A DNA stretch of 61,758 bases from Massilia niastensis DSM 21313 (GTDB lineage Bacteria > Pseudomonadota > Gammaproteobacteria > Burkholderiales > Burkholderiaceae_D): assembly GCF_000382345.1 (NCBI RefSeq), contig NZ_KB908114.1, positions 1-61,758 on the forward strand, read 5' to 3'. Position numbers and translations under genes: made by a program. Every line of letters begins with the position of its first letter. Position 1 is the first letter of the stretch. The notes under the pieces are model-generated. The model made no database searches and had not been told where the DNA came from. It worked only from the letters and a program-made list of their open reading frames with translations. Below are positions 1 through 6,380 of this stretch, piece after piece.

Positions 1-167
1 ACCAACCACACTACCTGCTGTGCTGGCAAACGTCTTCGTCGAATGCTCGCCTTACCTGTATGGCTGAGCGCCTGCTCGATCCACTCAACTGGCAGATGCT
101 CACCCAGCCGTTGCCAATCAGGAGCGGGAAGATCTGCGGTTACAAGTGGGAGGGTATCGGCTAGCAT
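1..167 (-). CDS. IS4-family transposase, N-terminal part (runs off the window)
   Basis: The reverse strand reads without a stop from an ATG at 167 to the window edge, giving 55 residues. It contains LGEHLPVEWIEQAL followed by a basic RRRRLP patch and QVVWLV, which is how IS4-type transposases commonly begin: a helical N-terminal domain precedes the DDE catalytic domain. The catalytic part lies outside the window, so intactness cannot be judged. Family assignment rests on recognition of this N-terminal pattern only. Confidence 0.6.
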   Translation of the reverse strand, partial: MLADTLPLVTADLPAPDWQRLGEHLPVEWIEQALSHTGKASIRRRRLPAQQVVWL

Positions 168-241
168 CGGAACCGAAGGTTAACAGAGCCGCTACACGTT
201 TACAACAGCCAAATGATCAAAGGCGGCTTAACTTAACCGCA

Positions 242-307
242 TTAGGGTCAGAGTCGAATTATCGTAAATAGTGAGAATGTTAATGAACAATTCGACTCTG
301 ACCCTAA
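242..307. repeat. Perfect 19-bp inverted repeat with 28-nt spacer
   Basis: The left arm (242-260, TTAGGGTCAGAGTCGAATT) is the exact reverse complement of the right arm (289-307). It lies between the IS4 fragment and the convergent end of the HTH regulator. No T-tract follows, so it is not a classical terminator. Similar GGGTCAGAGTCGAATT arms are found, from memory, beside REP-associated transposases in proteobacteria, so it may be a dispersed repeat or a transposon end. Confidence 0.75.
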
Positions 308-318
308 AAGCGAGAGCC

Positions 319-945
319 TTAGCGGAGATCTTCCGAATCCGCGTTTATTTCCGGCTCGCCCCTGCGCTTTGGCAGGGCGACATGGGGCGCGAGGACAAAC
401 GTGCAGCTGAGTAGATGATCGCGCTCGTCCGTGCGCGGATGGCTCATCAGTTCGCACAGGCGTTCGAGCAGCTGGTTGGCCTCCGCCAGTTCCTCCCTGC
501 TCAACCAGGCCTTGTTGCGGGCCGCCCAGCACTGCCGCGACGGCCCCTCGGTCACCAGGCCGGTCGTCTCCAGCGCCTCGGCAAAGTCCTTTTCCGCCAC
601 CTGCAGCAAACCATGCGCAAACTTGCGCAAGGCCGCCACGTGGCGCTCGCTGTCGATCCGGTACGCAAGGCGCAAGGGCTGGCAGGGATCGCCCGCGAGC
701 CGGTAGCGGCGCTCGTCCTCTCCCTGCCCGCCCAGCTCGACGACCAGCCTGGCCTTGCACAGGAGTTTCAGGTGGTAGTACAAGCCATCGGCATGGCGCC
801 CCAACTGCAGGGCGAGATCCGCCGCGCTGGCGTCGCCGCCCAGCGCCGCCAGCGTGTCGACGATCTCCTGGCGAATGGGCGAGGCCAGCACGGTGATCAG
901 TGCGGGGTCATCGATCGCCCGATAGTTCATGGCCGGCTTATCCAT
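319..945 (-). CDS. Winged-helix (ArsR-like) transcriptional regulator
   Basis: This 208-aa protein opens with an ArsR/HTH_20-type winged helix at about residues 10-85. The motif LASPIRQEIVDTL is followed by a recognition-helix region (AADLALQLGRHADGLYYHLKLL) and a wing with DERRYRL. No metal-binding Cys cluster is seen. The C-terminal 120 residues are helical and of unknown ligand. I chose ATG 945 over an upstream in-frame start because AAAGGAC lies about 8 nt before it. It is divergent from the S41 peptidase gene with 68 nt between them, and that gap carries a palindrome. The protein therefore probably controls itself and the peptidase. Family is fairly sure; signal unknown. Confidence 0.8.
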   Translation of the reverse strand: MDKPAMNYRAIDDPALITVLASPIRQEIVDTLAALGGDASAADLALQLGRHADGLYYHLKLLCKARLVVELGGQGEDERRYRLAGDPCQPLRLAYRIDSERHVAALRKFAHGLLQVAEKDFAEALETTGLVTEGPSRQCWAARNKAWLSREELAEANQLLERLCELMSHPRTDERDHLLSCTFVLAPHVALPKRRGEPEINADSEDLR

Positions 946-957
946 GGCTTGTCCTTT

Positions 958-984
958 GTTGAAAAATACGTATAGTATTTCAAC
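958..984. promoter_or_regulatory. Palindromic operator between HTH regulator and S41 peptidase
   Basis: An imperfect dyad, GTTGAAA(A)ATAC on the left and GTATTTCAAC on the right, occupies the centre of the 68-nt divergent intergenic region. It is AT-rich against GC-rich surroundings. Position and symmetry suggest the binding site of the adjacent winged-helix regulator, possibly repressing both directions. This is inference from sequence symmetry. Confidence 0.55.
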
Positions 985-1013
985 AAACAATTTCTCACAA
1001 CCGTGAACCGCCC

Positions 1014-2363
1014 ATGAAAACAGGACTTCCACGCACACTGGTCCACCTGGCCTTGCTGGCCGCCAGCCTTTTCACTCCCGTGGCGCTTGCCGGTACCGCG
1101 CCGCGGATCAGCGCGGAACAGCTGCGCGAAGACCTCGCCTTCCTCCGGCAGACGATTGCGCGCGTGCATCCCGACCTCCGCTTCTCGACGAGCCAGGACG
1201 CGCTGAACGAGGCGCTGGACGCGATTGCAGCCGGTGCCCGGACCGACCTGACCCGTGACCAGGCATGGCAGCGCCTGGCGACCTTGAATCCCTTGTTCGC
1301 GGACGCCCATTTTTTCGTCGGCTACCCGGACTGGCGTGCGGACGGCGCGGCCCACCTTGCCTCGGGCGGCGCCCTGTTTCCATTTGAGGTCGATCTTGAC
1401 GGCAAGGGACAGTTGTCGATTCGCACCGCACTGGGCGGAGGAGCGAGCGAACTGGCGGGCGCGCGCATCCTTGCCATCAACGGCGTGCCGGCGGACCTGG
1501 CGGCGACCGAGCTGTTGAAGCGGACGCACGGCGATACGCCGCTGTTCCGCGCCCATCTGCTGGCCGGACGCTGGTGGCTGTATCACTGGAAGCTGTATGG
1601 CGCCGCCGTGCGCTATCGCCTCGACCTGCTGCGTGACGGCCGCCAGTGGTCGGTCGACGTTCCCGCCAGCACCCAACTGCCGACTGTCCTGCAAGGCGCC
1701 ACGGACTTCGAACGGCGCTTCGGTGTCGAGATCGGGCCCGGCTGTACGGCCGTGCTCAAGGCCGGCTCCTTCGATGGCGAATTCAAGCACCAGTTCCTGG
1801 CCTTGACGCGCATGGCCTTCGACCGCATGCGCCAGGAAGGCGTGTCCACCCTGTTCATCGATATCAGCGACAACGGCGGCGGGGACGACGACATGTGGCT
1901 GGAAGGCTTGATGCCGTATATCGCCGCCCATCCCTACCGTACCGGCTCGCGGTACACGAAAAGGGTGCTCGAAGCGAACCCGGCGCGCGGAGAAGCCGCC
2001 GGCCAGGTCATCGATGGCGAGATCCAGACCTGGCGCCAGCCCCTGCCCGACAATCCCTTGCTGTTCAAGGGCAAGGTGGTGGTCCTCATCGGTCCCGCGA
2101 CCTATTCGTCCGCGGTGCTGTTCGCGAACGTGATCCGGGATTTCGGTTTCGGTACCCTGGCAGGCAGGGGCCATGCCGCCCGGCGCACGCAATCCGGCGG
2201 TGTCAGGAAATACGTGCTGCCGCATACCGGGCTTGCCTTGTGGGCGCCGCGCTTCGTGATCCAGCCTCCCGCCGGCGCGCAGCAGGAAGCGCTGCTGGTT
2301 CCCGCGCCGGGCCTGGAACAGGCGCCGGCAACCTCCTGTCCGCCGGCAAGCGCATCCCGATAA
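1014..2363 (+). CDS. Exported S41-family peptidase (tail-specific protease-like)
   Basis: This 449-aa protein has a signal peptide (positive start, hydrophobic LVHLALLAASLFTPVALAG, cleavage near residue 27). An S41 fold follows: a helical N-terminal part with REDLAFLRQTIARVHPDL, a short central region where a PDZ-like domain would sit, then TLFIDISDNGGGDDDMWLEG (about residues 280-300) and GPATYSSAVLFANVIRDFG (about 361-379). The Ser in TYSSA is the likely nucleophile of the Ser/Lys dyad. Members of the family cleave proteins or peptides in the periplasm. It sits just upstream of the double-glycine peptide array, but a separate promoter and the divergent regulator argue that it is its own unit. 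Substrate unknown. Confidence 0.8.
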   Translation: MKTGLPRTLVHLALLAASLFTPVALAGTAPRISAEQLREDLAFLRQTIARVHPDLRFSTSQDALNEALDAIAAGARTDLTRDQAWQRLATLNPLFADAHFFVGYPDWRADGAAHLASGGALFPFEVDLDGKGQLSIRTALGGGASELAGARILAINGVPADLAATELLKRTHGDTPLFRAHLLAGRWWLYHWKLYGAAVRYRLDLLRDGRQWSVDVPASTQLPTVLQGATDFERRFGVEIGPGCTAVLKAGSFDGEFKHQFLALTRMAFDRMRQEGVSTLFIDISDNGGGDDDMWLEGLMPYIAAHPYRTGSRYTKRVLEANPARGEAAGQVIDGEIQTWRQPLPDNPLLFKGKVVVLIGPATYSSAVLFANVIRDFGFGTLAGRGHAARRTQSGGVRKYVLPHTGLALWAPRFVIQPPAGAQQEALLVPAPGLEQAPATSCPPASASR

Positions 2364-2538
2364 TCGCCCGCCCCGGGACCTGTTGTGCCGTGCCAAACAG
2401 GTCCCAAAATGTGTTGGATCCAGCCCGCCTTCCCGCACGTCCCCAGGCGTTGACAATGCGCTCTCGCCATCCTGGACGAAAGCAAATAATCCTTCATTTT
2501 CAAAGACTTGCGATTCACACGCGCGCTCCCGGAGTGGC

Positions 2539-2554
2539 TGGCACGCTTTCTGCT
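2539..2554 (+). promoter_or_regulatory. Sigma-54 (-24/-12) promoter of the peptide array
   Basis: TGGCACG at 2539-2545 is a perfect -24 element and CTGCT at 2550-2554 is the -12, with exact GG-N10-GC spacing. The -24 GG is 76 nt before the first precursor ATG. A sigma-54 activator gene lies in the same cluster. Near-identical sites precede three other small-peptide genes in the window. Confidence 0.8.
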
Positions 2555-2615
2555 CAATGTCTATCGAGCGCAAACAAAACGCCTCAACCACACCACCCAC
2601 TCAGGAGAAACCAGC

Positions 2616-2897
2616 ATGAAAACCTTGATCATCACCGACCTGGCCCGTACCGAAGAACTGGACCGCAGCGCCATGGCGACCGTCCGCGGCGGCTTCAAGA
2701 TGGGCGCGCCCTACTACTCGGTCGGCGACGTGAGCTACGCCCCCAAGTTCGACTCCTCGATCACGGCCACCCAGAACCTGGGCCAGATGCAGGAAGTGCT
2801 GACCGCCACCGCCAACGGCTCGGCTTTCCTGGCCGGCGTGCACGTCGACAGCGACGTCTCGCAGCACGGTGAAAACAAGATCATCCGCCGCTCCTGA
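2616..2897 (+). CDS. Double-glycine-leader peptide precursor 1
   Basis: This is a 93-aa peptide. Residues 1-26 form a double-glycine leader (MKTLIITDLARTEELDRS, then AMATVRGG) with Val at -4, Met at -7 and Leu at -12, the pattern recognised by C39 peptidase domains. The ~67-aa core is hydrophilic, has no Cys and contains YSVGDVSYAP, SSITATQNLGQMQ, TATANGSAF and QHGENKI. AGGAGAAACC precedes the ATG, which I prefer over an upstream in-frame start. It is the first of five tandem precursors and a close paralogue of precursors 2 and 4. It is predicted to be cleaved after GG and exported by the 6377-9442 transporter. The function of the mature peptide (bacteriocin, signal or matrix component) is unknown. 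Confidence 0.8.
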   Translation: MKTLIITDLARTEELDRSAMATVRGGFKMGAPYYSVGDVSYAPKFDSSITATQNLGQMQEVLTATANGSAFLAGVHVDSDVSQHGENKIIRRS

Positions 2898-2946
2898 TTC
2901 ACACAAACACGTTTCGACCACTTACATCATCTCAAGGAGACTCACC

Positions 2947-3225
2947 ATGAAAACCCTGACCATCAAAGACCTGGCCCGTACCGAACAACTGGATCGCAGC
3001 GCCATGGCCGGCGTACGCGGCGGCTGGAAAATGCTGGCCCATCCGTCCTACAAGATGGGCGACGTGAGCTACGCGCCGAGCTTCGACTCGTCGATCACCG
3101 CCACCCAGAACCTGCTGCAGCAACAGAGCGTCGCCACCGCCACCGCCAACGGCTCGGCCTTCCTCAAGGGCGTGCACGTGGACAGCGATGTCTCGCAGCA
3201 CGGCGAAAACAAGATCATCGGCTAA
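2947..3225 (+). CDS. Double-glycine-leader peptide precursor 2
   Basis: This 92-aa peptide is a close paralogue of precursors 1 and 4. Its leader ends MAGVRGG (Val -4, Met -7, Leu -12). The core starts WKMLAHPSYKMGDVSYAP and ends with QHGENKIIG. It differs from precursor 1 mainly around QNLLQQQSVATATANGS. AAGGAGACTCACC precedes the ATG. It follows precursor 1 after 49 nt and is probably on the same transcript. No cysteines and no lanthipeptide-type Ser/Thr-Cys pattern are seen, and no modification enzyme is encoded nearby, so the product is probably unmodified. Role unknown. Confidence 0.8.
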   Translation: MKTLTIKDLARTEQLDRSAMAGVRGGWKMLAHPSYKMGDVSYAPSFDSSITATQNLLQQQSVATATANGSAFLKGVHVDSDVSQHGENKIIG

Positions 3226-3290
3226 CAGCTTGCAGCTGCGCGCAAGCCGCGCGCAGCGCCCTCGAATTCACGGATCCAGGAGAAAACATC

Positions 3291-3542
3291 ATGTCGTCCC
3301 TCGTCATTCAAGACCTCGCACACAACACCGCACTCGACAAGCGCGCCATGTCGGCCGTACGCGGCGGTAACGCCTTCGGCAAGGACATCAACGTAAACGT
3401 CAACGTCAACCAGCAGATCGGCCAGTTCCAGCAGATCGGCGTGAATGTCCTCAACAACAATGGCGTGATCGGCGCCGGTTTCGTCGGTCCGGACATCAAG
3501 GTGCCCGTCTCGATGTTTGCCGCAAACAATGTCGTGTTCTAA
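3291..3542 (+). CDS. Double-glycine-leader peptide precursor 3 (Asn/Val-rich core)
   Basis: This is an 83-aa peptide. The leader MSSLVIQDLAHNTALDKRAM then SAVRGG keeps Val -4, Met -7 and Leu -12. The core is unlike precursors 1, 2 and 4. It contains alternating NVNVNVNQQIGQFQQIGVNV followed by LNNNGVIGAG, ending in AANNVVF. Alternating Asn/Val and Gln/Asn stretches favour beta structure, so self-assembly is possible but unproven. CCAGGAGAAAACATC precedes the ATG. It sits 65 nt after precursor 2 in the same orientation. Confidence 0.75.
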   Translation: MSSLVIQDLAHNTALDKRAMSAVRGGNAFGKDINVNVNVNQQIGQFQQIGVNVLNNNGVIGAGFVGPDIKVPVSMFAANNVVF

Positions 3543-3570
3543 ACCAAGCAAACCATTCAGGAGAACCACC

Positions 3571-3849
3571 ATGAAAACCTTGACCATCACCGACCTGGCC
3601 CGCAGCGAACAACTCGACCGTCCGACCATGGCCGCCGTGCGCGGCGGCTGGAAAATGGGCCAACCGTCCTACTCGTTCGGCGACCTGAAGTTTGCCGGCA
3701 CCCACGACTCGTCGATCAGCGCCACCCAGAACCTGGGCCAGATGCAGGAAGTGCTGACCGCCACCGCCAACGGCTCGGCCTTCGTGGCAGGCGTGCACGT
3801 CGACAGCAATGTCGATCAACACGGCGAGAACAAGATCGTCCGGCGCTGA
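3571..3849 (+). CDS. Double-glycine-leader peptide precursor 4
   Basis: This 92-aa peptide is a paralogue of precursors 1 and 2. The leader MKTLTITDLARSEQLDRPTM is followed by AAVRGG, and the core by WKMGQPSYSFGDLKFAG, SSISATQNLGQMQ, TATANGSAF and DQHGENKIVRR. Only 28 nt separate it from precursor 3, and TCAGGAGAACC precedes the ATG. The last 40 residues are nearly identical to precursor 1, which indicates recent duplication with the Asn-rich precursor 3 in between. Predicted C39-processed export substrate; activity unknown. Confidence 0.8.
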   Translation: MKTLTITDLARSEQLDRPTMAAVRGGWKMGQPSYSFGDLKFAGTHDSSISATQNLGQMQEVLTATANGSAFVAGVHVDSNVDQHGENKIVRR

Positions 3850-3861
3850 TGCCTCGGCGCG

Positions 3862-3899
3862 CCTCCATGAAGACCCGGCCAGCGCGGTTTTCATGGAGG
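3862..3899 (+). terminator. Stem-loop after precursor 4
   Basis: CCTCCATGAA (3862-3871) pairs perfectly with TTCATGGAGG (3890-3899), and further bases pair within the loop. No T-run follows. It may be a processing or partial-termination hairpin that sets the relative expression of the upstream precursors against precursor 5 and the phosphatase gene. Confidence 0.45.
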
Positions 3900-3996
3900 G
3901 CGACGGCGACGGCGCCTGTCGAAAGGCCGGGAAACCCGCCGGAATTGGTCTACACTGGAGAAACCGGTCTCCCTTATCCCAGCACGGAGATGCATC

Positions 3997-4281
3997 ATGT
4001 CTACCATTATCATCAACGACCTGCCCGCCAGCGCGACGCTCGACCGCAAGGCGATGTCGGCCATCCGCGGCGGCGGCGCGCCCTGGGTGTTCGGATGGAT
4101 CAGGCCGTTCGTCGGTGCATCCTCCCCGAGCCAGTTCCCGGTGATTAACTTCTATCAGATCAATAATTTCGCCGACCAGATGATCAACCAGTTCCAGACG
4201 GTGTCGGTGAACAATTCCGGCGCCAACTCCACCCTCAACGTGAGCGTGGATGCGAACAGCGTGAACAATGGATTGTTGTAG
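3997..4281 (+). CDS. Double-glycine-leader peptide precursor 5 (Asn-rich core)
   Basis: This is a 94-aa peptide. The leader MSTIIINDLPASATLDRKAM is followed by SAIRGG (Ile -4, Met -7, Leu -12). The core begins GAPWVFGWIRPFVGASS and continues with an Asn-rich half (INFYQINNF, NQFQTVSVNNSG, NSTLNVSVDANSVNN). It resembles precursor 3 in composition but not in sequence. It is separated from precursor 4 by 147 nt that hold a stem-loop. CACGGAGATGCATC precedes the ATG. The PP2C gene starts 29 nt downstream, so the two are probably cotranscribed. Core function unknown. Confidence 0.75.
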   Translation: MSTIIINDLPASATLDRKAMSAIRGGGAPWVFGWIRPFVGASSPSQFPVINFYQINNFADQMINQFQTVSVNNSGANSTLNVSVDANSVNNGLL

Positions 4282-4310
4282 CATCGGGAGGGTCCAGCCT
4301 GGACGATGCA

Positions 4311-5069
4311 ATGAGCTGCGATAGCGAACTTCGTTGGACATCCGCCGCGCGCACCGACATCGGTCTGGTGCGCAGCCGCAATGAGGATTCGTATCTCGCG
4401 CAACCCGAGGGCGGCCTGTGGGCGGTCGCGGACGGCATGGGCGGGCACGCCTTCGGCGACCTCGCCAGCCGCGCCGTGGTGGATGCGCTCGCCGGCCTGC
4501 CGGAATCCGCCAGCCTGGCCCAGTTCGTCGACGCCGCGCGCGAGCGGCTCGCCAGGGTCAACGGGGCCCTGCGCGACGAGGCGCGCGCGCGCCAGGTGCC
4601 CGTGATGGGAAGCACCGTCGTCGCCCTGCTCGCCTGCGGCCTGGACGCCGCCTGCCTGTGGGCCGGCGACAGCCGGATCTACCTGTACCGCCATGGCCGC
4701 CTGCAGCAGCTCACGCGCGACCACAACCAGATCGAAGAGCTCAAGGCCCAGGGCGCCGACATGGCCGCCGCCGTGGCCAATCCCAACATGATCACGCGCG
4801 CGATCGGCGCGGCCGACACCATCGACTTCGACGTGGTGACACTGCCGGCGCGCGCCGGCGACATCTTCCTGCTGTGCAGCGACGGCCTCAGCAACCCCGT
4901 GGACGAGGGAGCGATCGCGGCATCGCTGGCCGGCGGCGATTGCGGGCAGGCGGCGGACGACCTGATCGCGCAGGCGCTGGCCAATGGCGGGCGCGACAAC
5001 ATCACGGCCATCGTGGTGCGGGTCGACGACCTGTCCGGCGACCAGACCATGATCAATCCGGCACTCTGA
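4311..5069 (+). CDS. PP2C-type serine/threonine phosphatase
   Basis: This 252-aa, single-domain, soluble PPM/PP2C phosphatase has all the metal-binding motifs: RSRNEDS (21-27), ADGMGGHAFGD (40-50), GST (100-102), WAGDSRIYLYR (117-127), CSDGLSN (189-195) and GGRDNIT (226-232). It should dephosphorylate Ser/Thr phosphoproteins in the cytoplasm with Mn2+ or Mg2+. No Ser/Thr kinase is encoded in the window. It follows precursor 5 by 29 nt and converges on the sigma-54 activator gene, so a regulatory role in peptide export is plausible. T6SS-type PppA proteins look alike, but no T6SS gene is near. Confidence 0.88.
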   Translation: MSCDSELRWTSAARTDIGLVRSRNEDSYLAQPEGGLWAVADGMGGHAFGDLASRAVVDALAGLPESASLAQFVDAARERLARVNGALRDEARARQVPVMGSTVVALLACGLDAACLWAGDSRIYLYRHGRLQQLTRDHNQIEELKAQGADMAAAVANPNMITRAIGAADTIDFDVVTLPARAGDIFLLCSDGLSNPVDEGAIAASLAGGDCGQAADDLIAQALANGGRDNITAIVVRVDDLSGDQTMINPAL

Positions 5070-5084
5070 CACGCCGCCGCAGGC

Positions 5085-6380
5085 TCAATGCTCCTTGCGG
5101 AAATCCTTCGAGTGCAGGCCGTGCTTCTTCAGCAGGATCTGCAGGTGCGAGCGGTTCATGTCCCAGCGCCGCGCCAGCTCGGCCACCGTGCCCCCGACTT
5201 CCTGCAGGCCGCGCTCCAGGCAGATGCGCTCCGCCTCGTCGCTGGCGGCCCGCTTGGCCTCGGCCAGCGAGACCTCGGCCGGCGTGCCGGCCGCCTGGGC
5301 CTTGGCGTTGCGCGGCAAGGCGGGCCGGATGTCTTCCGGCAGGTGCGAGAGGTCGGCCGTCTCGCCCGCCAGGCAGGAGAGGCGGTACATGAGGTTGCGC
5401 AGTTCGCGGATATTGCCGGGGTAGGAATAGCGCAGCAAAAAGTCGCGCAGGCGCGGCGTCAGGACCACCGGCCGCCGCTTCAGCGCTTCCGCCGACTCGT
5501 CGCCGTAATAGGCGATCAGGAGCGGGATCTCGTCCTTGCGGTCGCGCAGCGGCGGCAGGGTCACGTGGATCACGCTGAGCCGGTAGAACAGGTCTTCGCG
5601 GAAAGTTCCCTGTTCGATCAGCTTGCGCAGGTTCTTGTTGGTCGCGGCGACGATCCGCGCATCGACCGAGATGGTCTCGTCCGATCCCACGCGCTGGATT
5701 TCATGCGACTGCAGCACGCGCAGCAGCTTGACCTGTCCGGGCAAGGGCAGCTCGCCGATCTCGTCGAGGAAGATGGTGCCCTTGTGCGCGCTTTCGAACT
5801 TGCCCTTGCGGTCGTTGGACGCGCCCGTGAAGGCGCCCTTCTTGTGGCCGAACAGTTCCGATTCGAGCAGGCTGTCGGGAATCGCGCCGCAGTTGACGGA
5901 GATATAGGGCTTGTCGGCGCGCGAACCGTTGGCGTGGATGACCTTGGCCATCAGTTCCTTGCCGGTGCCGCTCTCGCCATCGACCAGCACCGGGAGGTCG
6001 GTGGGCGCCGCCTTCTCGGCGATCTCCAGGGCGTCGAGCAGCTTGGGGTTGTCGCCGAAGGTGCCTTCGAACACGAAGCTGCGCGCCAGCAGCGCCTGGC
6101 GCCGCTCGCCGGTCGACGGTTCGGCCGCCGGCTCGGCCTCCGCGCCGGGCGCCGTGCCGGACGCCGCACCGGCGCTGACGGCATGCACGAAGCGCTCCTT
6201 GTGCGACAGCTGCATGACTTCGTCGCGCAAGGTGTTCGCCTGGCGCAGCAGCTTCTCGATATCGGGCCGCTCGATCCGGGTCGCCCAGCGCAGGGTCGAG
6301 CGCATGATCTCGATCTTTTCGAGCAGTGCCGCATAGGACATCGCCGATCCGCGCTCGCCGCCGGGATTGAACAGTTTCAT
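5085..6380 (-). CDS. Sigma-54-dependent enhancer-binding activator
   Basis: This 431-aa protein has a ~100-residue helical N-terminal region without a recognisable receiver, GAF or PAS domain. The AAA+ domain spans about 105-335: Walker A GESGTGKE (135-142), the sigma-54 contact loop GAFTGA (182-187), Walker B IFLDEIGEL (203-211) and FREDLFYRL. A Fis-type HTH follows at about 390-425 (VAELARRWDMNRSHLQILLKKHG). It should remodel RNA polymerase-sigma-54 at -24/-12 promoters. Its start overlaps the exporter stop by 4 nt (ATGA), so it is translationally coupled to the transporter. It is the prime candidate activator for the sites at 2539, 16003, 22223 and 36992. MSY at residue 14 is an alternative start. 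Confidence 0.9.
   Translation of the reverse strand: MKLFNPGGERGSAMSYAALLEKIEIMRSTLRWATRIERPDIEKLLRQANTLRDEVMQLSHKERFVHAVSAGAASGTAPGAEAEPAAEPSTGERRQALLARSFVFEGTFGDNPKLLDALEIAEKAAPTDLPVLVDGESGTGKELMAKVIHANGSRADKPYISVNCGAIPDSLLESELFGHKKGAFTGASNDRKGKFESAHKGTIFLDEIGELPLPGQVKLLRVLQSHEIQRVGSDETISVDARIVAATNKNLRKLIEQGTFREDLFYRLSVIHVTLPPLRDRKDEIPLLIAYYGDESAEALKRRPVVLTPRLRDFLLRYSYPGNIRELRNLMYRLSCLAGETADLSHLPEDIRPALPRNAKAQAAGTPAEVSLAEAKRAASDEAERICLERGLQEVGGTVAELARRWDMNRSHLQILLKKHGLHSKDFRKEH

Noticed and set aside
2450..2490. TTGACA that could be a sigma-70 -35 element upstream of the peptide array
   Set aside because: No acceptable -10 lies 16-18 nt downstream, whereas a sigma-54 site with perfect spacing lies closer to the gene.
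927..2600. 557-codon reverse ORF opposite the S41 peptidase
   Set aside because: Spans intergenic DNA and the divergent operator; no recognisable protein, so an antisense shadow.
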